The notes under the pieces were generated by a model, which saw only the letters and a program-made list of their open reading frames with translations, did not search any database and was not told the DNA's origin. Position numbers and translations under genes: made by a program. Below are positions 28,170-35,555 of a stretch of 64,000 nt of DNA, in pieces (the stretch's first letter is position 1; the number at the start of each line of letters is the position of its first letter). The DNA is from Demequina maris (lineage in GTDB: Bacteria; Actinomycetota; Actinomycetes; Actinomycetales; Demequinaceae), in NCBI RefSeq assembly GCF_000971155.1, contig NZ_BBLX01000001.1, forward strand, positions 165,879 to 229,878. Reading direction: 5' to 3'.

Positions 28170-28197
28170 ACCGCCGATAATGCGCATTATGTCAGGT
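28170..28197 (+). other. dif: dif site (XerC/XerD chromosome dimer resolution)
   Basis: ACCGCCGATAA (XerC arm), TGCGCA (centre), TTATGTCAGGT (XerD arm). It aligns with E. coli dif (arms GGTGCGCATAA and TTATGTTAAAT around a 6-bp centre), most closely across the inner ATAA-N6-TTATGT. It includes the AT-rich palindrome ATAATGCGCATTAT, exceptional in this GC-rich gap, and lies where the polar heptamer GGGGGAG switches strand. Read together these mark the replication terminus. No phage or plasmid genes flank it. Confidence 0.85.
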
Positions 28198-28229
28198 TAC
28201 GTGCGGAGGGTGGCGGAAGGGGTCTCCCC

Positions 28230-28568
28230 TCAACGCCCTCGGAACGACGCGAGCGCCTGGAGGCCCTTGTCCATGAACGCCTCCTCGCCGAACGTGTTGA
28301 TCTTGAAGAAGACGGCCTCGCTGCCGCCCGAGGTCGTCAACGCGACCTCCATGCGGTCGCCGACGGCGAGGATGCTCGCCGACAGCGTCACGCGGTTCGA
28401 ACCGGTCATGCTGTACCGCTCGTAGGTCCGCAGGAGCATCCGTGCGTCGCCGATGGACAGCTCGTCCTGGTGCTCGAGCGATGCCGAGGCGCTTCCTCGC
28501 ACGATCTCGTCGTCCAGGTGCGCGACGAGCGCGTCCGCCGAGCCCGTGAGCGATCGGGTCTGAAACAT
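28230..28568 (-). CDS. DUF6054-like small protein
   Basis: A 112-residue soluble protein. The ATG at 28568 follows GAGGGGG. Visible features are SADALVAHLDDEIVRGSASASLE, RTYERYSMTGSNRVTLSASILAVG and a C-terminal FFKINTFGEEAFMDKG. The pattern reminds me of the uncharacterised DUF6054 family; that assignment is from memory and function is unknown. It is the first gene on the right of dif, with a 115-base gap containing only dif and one GGACGATGCG copy. Confidence 0.6.
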   Translation of the reverse strand: MFQTRSLTGSADALVAHLDDEIVRGSASASLEHQDELSIGDARMLLRTYERYSMTGSNRVTLSASILAVGDRMEVALTTSGGSEAVFFKINTFGEEAFMDKGLQALASFRGR

Positions 28569-28668
28569 GAACGGCCCCCTCGATGGCGCATCTGCCTGGG
28601 TGTTCACGCGTGCGCCGGTGCGCTCACGGTACCTGCCGGTGCCTAGCGGGCCGTGCACCGACGCGTCG

Positions 28669-28905
28669 CTACCGCAGCGGGTCCTGGGGCTCCCGCCCGC
28701 CGAAGGCCCGGCGGATCGCCCAGCCCGAGCCCGCCACCGTCGCGGCCACGATCAAGACCGCCTGGACGAGGTCCACGGCGCCGTCGCCGGTGCACGCGGT
28801 CTCGCCCGAGGCGCAGGACCGCACCGACGCGAACCCGAACACCACCCAGCCCGCCAGCGCGATGCCTGCCGCCACCAGCAGCCAGCCCCACCGCATCGTC
28901 CTCAT
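28669..28905 (-). CDS. Small two-helix membrane protein
   Basis: A 78-residue protein from the ATG at 28905. It has a first transmembrane helix (WGWLLVAAGIALAGWVVFGF), a loop with two cysteines (SVRSCASGETACTGDG), a second helix (AVDLVQAVLIVAATVAGSGWAI) and a basic tail. The paired cysteines would face outside and could form a disulfide. One copy of the 10-mer CGCATCGTCC covers its first codons (MRTMRW). No family recognised. Confidence 0.6.
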   Translation of the reverse strand: MRTMRWGWLLVAAGIALAGWVVFGFASVRSCASGETACTGDGAVDLVQAVLIVAATVAGSGWAIRRAFGGREPQDPLR

Positions 28906-29060
28906 GGCCCCATCATGACCCTTCTCCCCCGGCGCCACCCCGAAGACGGCGCGGAGGCCGGAAAACCCCAGGTTGAAGGGGTATCGGTGCTGATGCGGGT
29001 AGTCTCGGGCCACCGGCGCATCCGTGCGGACCACCCTGAGAAGGCTGGAGGACCTGGCGA

Positions 29061-29756
29061 ATGACCCACTCCGACGAGACCGTGCACGACTCCCCCGCGG
29101 CCGACGTGATCGACATCTCCACCCGCTGGCGCGAGCTCGACGCCCGCTTCGGGAAGGCCCGCAAGCGTGCCGGGGACGACGACCCCGCCCTGCTCGTCGA
29201 CCGCGGCAGCGCGCTGGTCCTCACGGCCCCGCACGGCACGAAGCACTACCGCGCCGGCGCGATGAAGGCGGCCGACCTCCACACCGGTTCCCTCACGCTC
29301 CTCGCGGGCGAGGTCGCCCGGGTCTCCGCCGTCGTTTCCGCCGGCGCGCGCGCCGAGTGGGACACGTGGGACGAGCGCGACGACGCCTTCGCCCGCCACC
29401 TGCGCGACCTGCGCGAGCCGGCCCGGATGCTCATCGACATCCACGGCATGGGCGACCACCACGGTCCGGACTTCTGCCTCGGCACGGGACCGCGGCCGGG
29501 GCCGCTCGAGCAGCTCGCGGTGGAGGTGCTGCGTGCCGAGCTCGAGGACTTCGAGGTCGCGGTCGACGCGCCGTTCGACGCCCGCCCGCACTACACGGTG
29601 ACGAGCCTCGCGCAGCGCCACCTGGGTCTCGCGGGGCTGCAGATCGAGGTGGCCGCGCGCTGGCGCAGCCCGCACGACGACGCCACGGCCCCCGCGGTCT
29701 CGGCGCTGTCCCGCGCGCTCACCACGGTCGAGGAGCAGCTGCGCGAGGCGGCGTGA
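29061..29756 (+). CDS. N-formylglutamate amidohydrolase-like protein
   Basis: A 231-residue protein with LVLTAPHGTKHYRAGAMKAADLHTGS near residue 53, LIDIHGMGDHHGPDFCLGTG near 130 and LQIEVAARWR near the end. The spaced HG, DLHTG and DIHGMGDHHG motifs look like a zinc amidohydrolase or desuccinylase fold. It is a conserved actinobacterial protein with no function I can name. A weak ribosome binding site precedes the ATG. yigZ follows 19 bases later with its own -10 box. Confidence 0.6.
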   Translation: MTHSDETVHDSPAADVIDISTRWRELDARFGKARKRAGDDDPALLVDRGSALVLTAPHGTKHYRAGAMKAADLHTGSLTLLAGEVARVSAVVSAGARAEWDTWDERDDAFARHLRDLREPARMLIDIHGMGDHHGPDFCLGTGPRPGPLEQLAVEVLRAELEDFEVAVDAPFDARPHYTVTSLAQRHLGLAGLQIEVAARWRSPHDDATAPAVSALSRALTTVEEQLREAA

Positions 29757-29763
29757 GCCGCGC

Positions 29764-29769
29764 TACCCT
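29764..29769 (+). promoter_or_regulatory. Leaderless-type -10 box of yigZ
   Basis: TACCCT ends 6 nt before the GTG start of the YigZ-family gene; no ribosome binding site is present. Confidence 0.5.
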
Positions 29770-29775
29770 GCCCGG

Positions 29776-30429
29776 GTGACCACCGGCCGCCTCCCCAGCA
29801 CCATCGCGGCGCCGGTCGAGCACACGCTCGAGATCAAGAGGTCGGTCTTCCTCACGCACCTCGCGCCGGTGGCCGGCATGGACGAGGCCGACGAGGTCAT
29901 CGCCGCGATCCGCAAGCTCCGCTGGGACGCGCGCCACCACTGCACCGCGCTCGTGGTCGGGGCCCACGCGGACCGCCAGCGCAGCAACGACGACGGCGAG
30001 CCCGCCGGCACCGCCGGGGTGCCGATGCTCGAGGTGCTCCGCCGACGCGAGGTCACCGACGTCGTCGCCGTCGTGAGCCGGTGGTTCGGCGGAGTGCTGC
30101 TCGGCGCGGGCGGCCTCGTGCGGGCCTACGGCACCGCGGTCGCCTCGGCGCTCGACGAGGCCACGATCGTCGGCCGCGCGCTGCGCACCCAGGTCACGAT
30201 GGAGGTCCCGCACGCGGAGGCCGGGCGCGTGCTCGCGTTCCTCCACCAGTGGGTCGGGACGCACGATGCGGTGCTGGACTCCCCCGCCTACGGCCAGGCG
30301 GCGACGCTGTCACTCTGGGTCGCGGAGGACGACATCGCGACGCTGGACGCCGATCTCGCGGCCCACACCGGCGGCGCGATCGCCGCGCGGGCGGGCGAGA
30401 TCCGGGTGGTCGACCTTCCCTCTCGATAG
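29776..30429 (+). CDS. YigZ/IMPACT family protein
   Basis: A 217-residue protein. The N-terminal IMPACT domain has EIKRSVFLTHLAPV, HHCTALVVGAHADRQRSNDDGEPAGTAGVPML (histidine, serine and acidic residues conserved in UPF0029) and VSRWFGGVLLGAGGLVRAYG. The C-terminal ferredoxin-like domain is DUF1949. Family members bind ribosomes or nucleic acid, or act in translation control; the exact bacterial role is unclear. GTG start, leaderless-type promoter. Confidence 0.9.
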   Translation: MTTGRLPSTIAAPVEHTLEIKRSVFLTHLAPVAGMDEADEVIAAIRKLRWDARHHCTALVVGAHADRQRSNDDGEPAGTAGVPMLEVLRRREVTDVVAVVSRWFGGVLLGAGGLVRAYGTAVASALDEATIVGRALRTQVTMEVPHAEAGRVLAFLHQWVGTHDAVLDSPAYGQAATLSLWVAEDDIATLDADLAAHTGGAIAARAGEIRVVDLPSR

Positions 30430-30432
30430 GGT
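30427..30432 (+). promoter_or_regulatory. Leaderless-type -10 box of the lipoprotein gene
   Basis: TAGGGT overlaps the yigZ stop codon and ends 7 nt before the lipoprotein ATG. Confidence 0.5.
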
Positions 30433-30439
30433 GAGCGTC

Positions 30440-31009
30440 ATGCGACGTGTGCTCATGGTGATCCCGCTGCTCGCGATCGCCGCGTGCTCGTCGAGCACCC
30501 CGTCGGACATGCCCGAGGACGTCGCCGCGCAGTTCGCGCAGCTCGAGACGGCCGTCCAGGAGTGGTCGGAGGCCGGCACGATCGAGGAGGCGCACGCCGC
30601 CGCCGAGGCCTCGCGGAACCTCGTCATGGGTCCCGGCGGCCCGCTCTACGGCGACGCCGACGGCGACGGCGTGATCGCCGGCGAGTCCGAGCTGGGCCTG
30701 CTGCCCGGCGACGCGGGCGAGCCGGGGCTCGTGCACGACCCTGCGGTCAACCCGTGCGTCGAGCGCGACGTCCTGGGCGGCTCGTGGGAGCGCCCGCAGG
30801 CCCGCTGGGCCGAGGTGATCGACGCGATCGGCGCGTGGACCGAGACGAACAACACCTTCCCGTCGCTCGCGTCGCACCCGCAGCGGGTGGTGGGGTGGGC
30901 GACCCTGACGCTCGCCACGGACGACCTCGACACCGCGCTCGAGTACGCGGGCCACGCGCAGCTGCACGTCGACGTGACGCGCGCGGCGTACGAGAGCTGC
31001 GACGCGTAA
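30440..31009 (+). CDS. Lipoprotein of unknown function
   Basis: A 189-residue exported protein. The N-terminal MRRVLMVIPLLAIAAC has a basic start, a short hydrophobic core and a lipobox ending at Cys16. The mature part is acidic, with a calcium-loop-like DADGDGVIAGESELG near residues 73-87 and two further cysteines (NPCVERD, YESCDA) that could pair. The ATG at 30440 is preferred because it gives the signal peptide. Lnt encoded in this window could acylate it. No family recognised. Confidence 0.75.
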   Translation: MRRVLMVIPLLAIAACSSSTPSDMPEDVAAQFAQLETAVQEWSEAGTIEEAHAAAEASRNLVMGPGGPLYGDADGDGVIAGESELGLLPGDAGEPGLVHDPAVNPCVERDVLGGSWERPQARWAEVIDAIGAWTETNNTFPSLASHPQRVVGWATLTLATDDLDTALEYAGHAQLHVDVTRAAYESCDA

Positions 31010-31023
31010 CCCCTGCTCAGGGG
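31010..31023 (+). terminator. Short hairpin after the lipoprotein gene
   Basis: CCCCT, a GCTC loop and AGGGG form a 5-bp stem immediately after the stop codon. No T tract. Weak but well placed; one GGACGATGCG-type copy follows at 31036-31045. Confidence 0.4.
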
Positions 31024-31105
31024 CAAGCCGGGCGCCGCATCGTCCCGCTGTCGGACCCCCGTGGCAAAGTACCAAGATGTAACAAGGCGTCATAAGGAGG
31101 CGGCG

Positions 31106-32203
31106 ATGGCGGTCAACCCCTTCAAGCCGACCGCGGGCGCGGTCCCTCCCCTGCTGGTGGGCCGCGACGCCCCCCTCGCGGAGGTGGACGAGGGCATCCA
31201 GGCCGGTCCGGGGCACCCCGCGCGCATCACCATCTTCACCGGCGCCCGTGGCACCGGCAAGACCGTCATGCTCACCGAGGCGGGTGACCGGGCGATGGCG
31301 CACGGCTGGCTCGTCATCGACGAGTCGGCCTCCCCCGGCATGCTCGCGCGCATCGGCGAGGCCGTCGACCGGCTGCTGGACGGGGTGAACCCGCGCGCGC
31401 GTCGCCGCGTCACCGGCGTGTCGATCGGCGGGCTCGGCTCCGTCGAGACGCAGCTCACGCCCCAGCTGACGGAGGGCGTGCGCCATCGCATCGGCCGCCT
31501 GCTCGACACGTTGGAGAAGGACGGGACCGGCCTGCTCATCACGGTCGACGAGGTACAGGCGCGCTCCGACGACCTGCGCGAGCTCGCGCTCATCACCCAG
31601 CACCTCGTGCGGGAGGGCCGCGAGTTCGCGATCGTCATGGCGGGGCTGCCGTCCGCGGTGTCGGACCTGCTGCGCAGCGACACCCAGGGCCGCGTGCTCA
31701 CGTTCCTGCGTCGCGCCGACAAGCACGTGCTCGCGGACGTCGACATCGACGAGGTGCACGAGGCGCTCGTCCAGACGGTCACGGACAACGGCCGCACCAT
31801 CGACGAGGACGCCGCCCGCGCCGCCGCCGAGGCGACGCATGGCTACCCGTTCCTCATCCAGCTCGTCGGCTTCCACGTGTGGCGCGCCGCGTCCGGCGAC
31901 CGGATCACGCGCGCCGACGTCGACGCGGGCATCGACGCCGCGCGCGAGCGGCTCGGCACCCTCGTCACGGAGACCGCGCTGGCCGACCTGTCGCCCCGCG
32001 ACCTCGACATGCTCCGCGCGATGGCGCTCGACGGCGGCCCGTCGCGCATGGTCGACCTGGCCGAGCGCACGGGCATGGCCCGTCAGAACGCGGACACGTA
32101 CCGGCGGCGCCTGCTCGACGCGGGCGTGATCGTTCAGGTCGGGCGGGGCCAGGTCGACTTCGCGCTCCCCTACCTGCGGGAGCATCTCCGCGCGCGGCTC
32201 TGA
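31106..32203 (+). CDS. Orc1/Cdc6-like AAA ATPase with winged helix (orphan)
   Basis: A 365-residue protein from the ATG at 31106 (TAAGGAGG eight bases before). It has a VGRDAPLAEVDEGI motif typical of Orc1/Cdc6-like ATPases, Walker A IFTGARGTGKTVML (about 50-58), Walker B GLLITVDEVQA (about 147), a sensor-like IVMAGLPSAV, and a C-terminal winged helix (MVDLAERTGMARQNADTYRRRLLDAGVI). These proteins are common in actinobacteria as single genes; the client and role are unknown. No partner gene in the same operon. Confidence 0.75.
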   Translation: MAVNPFKPTAGAVPPLLVGRDAPLAEVDEGIQAGPGHPARITIFTGARGTGKTVMLTEAGDRAMAHGWLVIDESASPGMLARIGEAVDRLLDGVNPRARRRVTGVSIGGLGSVETQLTPQLTEGVRHRIGRLLDTLEKDGTGLLITVDEVQARSDDLRELALITQHLVREGREFAIVMAGLPSAVSDLLRSDTQGRVLTFLRRADKHVLADVDIDEVHEALVQTVTDNGRTIDEDAARAAAEATHGYPFLIQLVGFHVWRAASGDRITRADVDAGIDAARERLGTLVTETALADLSPRDLDMLRAMALDGGPSRMVDLAERTGMARQNADTYRRRLLDAGVIVQVGRGQVDFALPYLREHLRARL

Positions 32204-32224
32204 CACGCGCGGACGATGCGCGGC

Positions 32225-32956
32225 TCAGTCCCGCGCGGCCGCCTCGTCGTGCGGCACCACCACGTCGTCGGCGGCCTCGCCCGCATCGGGATAGAGCGCG
32301 AGCACCAGGCCGATCGCGACGGCGAGCCCCACGAGTTGGGCGCCGATGAACGGGGCCACCGACGCGGGCGCGATGCCGGCGAACGTGTCCGAGAAGACGC
32401 GGCCGATCGTCACGGCGGGGTTGGCGAAGGACGTCGAGCTGGTGAACCAGTACGCCGCGCCGATGTACGCGCCCACCGCGGGCGCCGCCAGCGCGCCGCG
32501 CCCGGAGCGGGCGAGCGCGAAGATGATGAGGACGAGGCCGGCGGTGGCGACGACCTCGGCCAGCAGGTGCGGGCCGGTCGCGCGGTCCTTCGTCGACAGC
32601 AGCGTGTCGACGTCGAACATGAGGTTCGCGAGGATCGCGCCGCCGATGCCGCCGACGATCTGCGCGACCGAGTAGGCGCCCACCTCGCCGAGCGACAGCC
32701 CGTGGCCGGAGCGGCGACCGAGGAACCAGTCCGCGAGCGACACCACCGGGTTGAAGTGCGCCCCCGACACCGGGCCGAACATCAGGATGAGCACCGTGAG
32801 CCCGAGCGCGGTCGCGATCGCGTTCTCGAGCAGCTGCAGGCCGACGTCGTGCGGGGACAGCTCCGCCGCGGCGATGCCGGAGCCGACGACGACGGTGACG
32901 AGCAGTGCGGTGCCGAGCAGCTCGGCGAGCAGGGCGCGTGCCCGCGCGGCGCTCAT
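32225..32956 (-). CDS. Aquaporin/MIP-family channel in an ars-type operon
   Basis: A 243-residue channel with six helices and both half-helix motifs: GAHFNPVVS (NPV in place of NPA) in the first half and SFANPAVT in the second. It starts at the ATG overlapping the ArsR stop by 4 bases, so it is translated with that regulator. In Sinorhizobium an aquaglyceroporin (AqpS) in an ars operon lets arsenite leave the cell; the context suggests the same role here. No ArsB or Acr3 pump and no ArsC is present in the window. Confidence 0.82.
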   Translation of the reverse strand: MSAARARALLAELLGTALLVTVVVGSGIAAAELSPHDVGLQLLENAIATALGLTVLILMFGPVSGAHFNPVVSLADWFLGRRSGHGLSLGEVGAYSVAQIVGGIGGAILANLMFDVDTLLSTKDRATGPHLLAEVVATAGLVLIIFALARSGRGALAAPAVGAYIGAAYWFTSSTSFANPAVTIGRVFSDTFAGIAPASVAPFIGAQLVGLAVAIGLVLALYPDAGEAADDVVVPHDEAAARD

Positions 32957-33297
32957 GCGGCGCCCAGCGCGCGCGAGACGCGGTCGAGCGCGCCGGGCAC
33001 CAGCGCGTAGTACGCCCAGGTGCCCCGCTTGGACCGGCTGAGGAAGCCGGCCTCGGTGAGCACCTTGAGATGGTGCGACACGGTGGGCTGGCTGAGGCCG
33101 ACGGGTCCGGTGAGGTCGCACACGCACGCCTCTCCCCCGGCGGAGGCCGCCACGATCGACAGCAGGCGCAGCCGGGCGGGGTCGGCGAGCGCCTTCATGG
33201 TGTGGGCCAGGTCCGCGGCGGCCGCCTCGCTGAGGGGCTCGCCGACGAGCGACGTGCCGCACGCGGCGGTGACGTCCGTGATCTCGATCTCGGTCAT
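32953..33297 (-). CDS. arsR: ArsR/SmtB-family metalloregulator
   Basis: A 114-residue winged-helix repressor. The ATG at 33297 is chosen because a TATCGT -10 box sits 7 nt before it; the longer frame would overlap the operator. The recognition helix region contains LSQPTVSHHLKVL, and the metal site of the ArsR type is CVCDL just before it. A further Cys lies in AACGTS near residue 13. It should leave DNA on binding As(III) or Sb(III). It forms an operon with the aquaporin and is divergent from a flavoprotein. Confidence 0.9.
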   Translation of the reverse strand: MTEIEITDVTAACGTSLVGEPLSEAAAADLAHTMKALADPARLRLLSIVAASAGGEACVCDLTGPVGLSQPTVSHHLKVLTEAGFLSRSKRGTWAYYALVPGALDRVSRALGAA

Positions 33298-33300
33298 GAC

Positions 33301-33316
33301 ATCGACGATAGTCGAT
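33301..33316. promoter_or_regulatory. ArsR operator overlapping the arsR -10 box
   Basis: A perfect inverted repeat ATCGAC-GATA-GTCGAT lies 4 bases upstream of the arsR start and covers the TATCGT -10 box (33305-33310, - strand). A TTGACA -35-like hexamer for the divergent flavoprotein gene follows at 33318-33323, so a bound repressor could block both directions. Confidence 0.7.
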
Positions 33317-33374
33317 ATTGACAGAGATCGATAGAGCGAGGCAGACTCGACGACCGAAGACATCTGGAGGCGTC

Positions 33375-34679
33375 ATGACCCTGCTCGACCTCACCCCGCG
33401 GACCGCGACCCGGCCCGCCAACGACCACCTCCCGGTGGCGGTCATCGGCGCCGGCCCCATCGGGCTCGCCGCGGCCGCGCACCTGCTGCGCCGCGGTATC
33501 GATTTCGTGGTGCTCGAGGCGGGCGACGCGGTGGGCGCGAGCATCCGCGCGTGGGGCCACACCCGGCTCTTCTCACCGTGGCGCCACCTCGTCGACCCGG
33601 TGGCGCAGGAGCTGCTCGAGGTGCGCGGCTGGACGCTCGAGAGGCCCGACCGTGCCCCCACGGGCGCCGAGCTCGTCGACGAGTACCTCGTGCCCCTCGC
33701 CGCGCTGCCGGGCATCGCCGAGCGCCTGCGCCTGGCCGTCGCCGTCACCGACGTGACGCGCGAGGGCATGGACCGCACCCGCACGCGCGGCCGGGCCGCC
33801 GCGCCGTTCGTGGTCCGCACCCGCGATTCCGACGGCACGGTCGTCGACACGACCTACCGGGCGGTCATCGACGCCTCGGGGACGTACCTCACGCCCAACT
33901 CTGTCGCCTCGAACGGCCTGGTGCTGCCCGGCCTCGAGGACGTGGCCGAGCGTGTCCTGCCCGCCCTGCCCTACGTCCTCGGCCGCGACCGCGAGGCCTT
34001 CGCCGGCCGCCACACCACCGTGATCGGCGCCGGGCACTCCGCCGCGAACACCGTGCTGGCCCTCGCCTCGCTCGCGCGCGACGAGCCGGGCACGCGCGTC
34101 ACCTGGGCCATCCGCAGCGCGAGCCCGGACCGCGTTACCGACTCGGATGCCGACGGCCTGCCCGGCCGCGCCTCGCTCGGGGCCCGCGCGCGGCGCGCCG
34201 TCGCCGACGGCCGCGTCGCGCTGCTCGACGGCTTCGAGACCGTCGGCGCGCGCCGCGACGGCGACTCGGTCGCACTGGTGGGCCGCCGCGGCGGCGACCT
34301 CGTCACGCACCGCACCGATCTCGTCGTGAACGCGACCGGGTTCCGGCCGGACCTCTCGCTCTACCGGGAGATCCGCCTCGACGTCGACGAGGTCGTGGAG
34401 GCGCCGCGACGCCTCGCCCCGCTGATCGACCCCAACGAGCACTCGTGCGGCACGGTCGAGCCCCACGGCTTCCGCGAGCTCGCCCACCCCGAGCAGGGGC
34501 TGTTCATCGTGGGCATGAAGTCGTACGGGCGCGCTCCGACGTTCCTGCTGAAGACGGGCTACGAGCAGGTCCGCTCCGTGGTGGCCTGGATCGCCGGCGA
34601 CGTCGCGGCCGCCCAGGTCGTGGAGCTCGTGCTGCCCGCGACGGGCGTGTGCTCGACGGACGACGGCGGCTGCTGCTGA
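33375..34679 (+). CDS. FAD-dependent oxidoreductase linked to arsenic resistance, Cys-rich C-terminus
   Basis: A 434-residue flavoprotein. The ATG at 33375 follows TCTGGAGG. FAD-binding VAVIGAGPIGLAAAAHLL lies near residue 21, and a second Rossmann site TTVIGAGHSAANTVLALA near 215; VVNATGFRPD marks the FMO/thioredoxin-reductase-like class. The last residues are TGVCSTDDGGCC, three cysteines suited to binding As(III). Divergent from arsR across one operator. It resembles ArsO-type flavoproteins found in ars operons whose chemistry is unsettled; arsenite oxidation or thiol redox is possible. Confidence 0.8.
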   Translation: MTLLDLTPRTATRPANDHLPVAVIGAGPIGLAAAAHLLRRGIDFVVLEAGDAVGASIRAWGHTRLFSPWRHLVDPVAQELLEVRGWTLERPDRAPTGAELVDEYLVPLAALPGIAERLRLAVAVTDVTREGMDRTRTRGRAAAPFVVRTRDSDGTVVDTTYRAVIDASGTYLTPNSVASNGLVLPGLEDVAERVLPALPYVLGRDREAFAGRHTTVIGAGHSAANTVLALASLARDEPGTRVTWAIRSASPDRVTDSDADGLPGRASLGARARRAVADGRVALLDGFETVGARRDGDSVALVGRRGGDLVTHRTDLVVNATGFRPDLSLYREIRLDVDEVVEAPRRLAPLIDPNEHSCGTVEPHGFRELAHPEQGLFIVGMKSYGRAPTFLLKTGYEQVRSVVAWIAGDVAAAQVVELVLPATGVCSTDDGGCC

Positions 34680-34838
34680 TCAGCGGTGGCGCCGGTGGTG
34701 GTTCTGCACGGCCGTGGTGACGGTGCCGACGATGCCGGCGGCGAGCAGGGCCAGCATGAGGTAGAACCCCGGGGCGAACGAGGTGGCGGGCGTGGTGGCG
34801 GCGCTGAGGGTGACGGCCGCCGCGGTTGCGGTGAACAT
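34680..34838 (-). CDS. Tiny membrane protein next to the ars flavoprotein
   Basis: A 52-residue reading frame with a good ribosome binding site (GATGGAGAG, 2 bases before the ATG). It has a Thr/Ala-rich N-terminus, one transmembrane helix (FYLMLALLAAGIVGTV, about 26-41) and a His/Arg-rich tail (QNHHRRHR). Its stop codon abuts that of the flavoprotein, tail to tail with no gap. A -10 candidate TACGCT lies at 34913-34918. Function unknown; the histidines might bind metal. Confidence 0.55.
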   Translation of the reverse strand: MFTATAAAVTLSAATTPATSFAPGFYLMLALLAAGIVGTVTTAVQNHHRRHR

Positions 34839-34912
34839 GAACTCTCCATCGAGTCGTTCCGCGAGGACCGATGGATCGCACCGGCCCCGCTGCCAGGCGG
34901 GGACCTTTCCCC

Positions 34913-34918
34913 AGCGTA
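34913..34918 (-). promoter_or_regulatory. -10 candidate for the tiny membrane protein gene
   Basis: TACGCT on the - strand, about 75 bases before the ATG at 34838. The leader between is GC-rich and can form a short CCCCG/CGGGG stem. Only a moderate match. Confidence 0.35.
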
Positions 34919-34984
34919 GCGGCGCCCGGCGGCGACGATGGACGCCTCACCCGGGTGTCGCATCGTGCCGTCGCCGGGGACGCG

Positions 34985-35020
34985 GAAGGGCCGCTCCCCC
35001 GCGATGGGGAGCGGCCCTTC
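34985..35020 (-). terminator. Strong hairpin after the flavodoxin gene
   Basis: A perfect 15-bp stem (GAAGGGCCGCTCCCC pairing with GGGGAGCGGCCCTTC) with a 6-base loop, 12 bases beyond the flavodoxin stop. One arm contains a copy of the polar heptamer (CTCCCCC on the + strand). Confidence 0.9.
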
Positions 35021-35032
35021 CGACGTGGCGCG

Positions 35033-35530
35033 CTACGCGGCGGCGATGGACTCCAGCTGCGTCGCGACGCCCGACGCCCACTCGCGCACCGCGGTGAAGT
35101 CGCGGAAGTCGCCCTTGGGCGGGTTGAGGACGCGGATCAGCGCCTTCTCCCCCACGTTGAGCTTGTCCCAGTCGAGCGCGCCCGGGAAGCGGGCGTGGTC
35201 GTGGGCCTGGATGTCCTCGGCGAAGCCGTCGGCCTCGTCGAGCGGCTGGCCCGGCTGCACCACCGTCTCCATGCCGACCGAGAACATCCACACGTCCTTG
35301 TCGCGCAGCTCGTCGCGGTGCTCGCGCACCAGGCCCGAGGCGTCGCGTCGCCACAGCCCGCCGTAGACGGCCGAGCCCAGCACCACGGCCTCGTAGTAGT
35401 GGATGCCCTGCACGTCGCACGCGTCCTGCAGGTCGACCTCGAAGCCGTGATCGCGGATCTCCTCCGCGATGCGCTCCGCGACCTCGCGGGTCGCTCCGTA
35501 CTTCGATCCGACCGCTACCAGCACCTTCAT
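35033..35530 (-). CDS. Flavodoxin-domain protein (HemG-like)
   Basis: A 165-residue flavodoxin fold. The ATG at 35530 follows GGAGGTCACC and gives MKVLVAVGSKYGATREVAERIAEEI, the FMN phosphate-binding loop. Further marks are VVLGSAVYGGLWRRDA near 60 and WMFSVGME near 90. Such proteins carry electrons or act like protoporphyrinogen oxidase; the target is not clear from context. It lies downstream of pyc but is separated from it by a strong hairpin, so it is probably transcribed alone. Confidence 0.85.
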   Translation of the reverse strand: MKVLVAVGSKYGATREVAERIAEEIRDHGFEVDLQDACDVQGIHYYEAVVLGSAVYGGLWRRDASGLVREHRDELRDKDVWMFSVGMETVVQPGQPLDEADGFAEDIQAHDHARFPGALDWDKLNVGEKALIRVLNPPKGDFRDFTAVREWASGVATQLESIAAA

Positions 35531-35555
35531 GGTGACCTCCTCCGGGGTGAACGGC

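Noticed and set aside
28115..28229. A genomic island or prophage attachment site at the dif-like sequence
   Set aside because: No integrase, phage gene, duplicated half-site or shift in composition was seen on either side; the flanking small genes have the same codon style as the rest.
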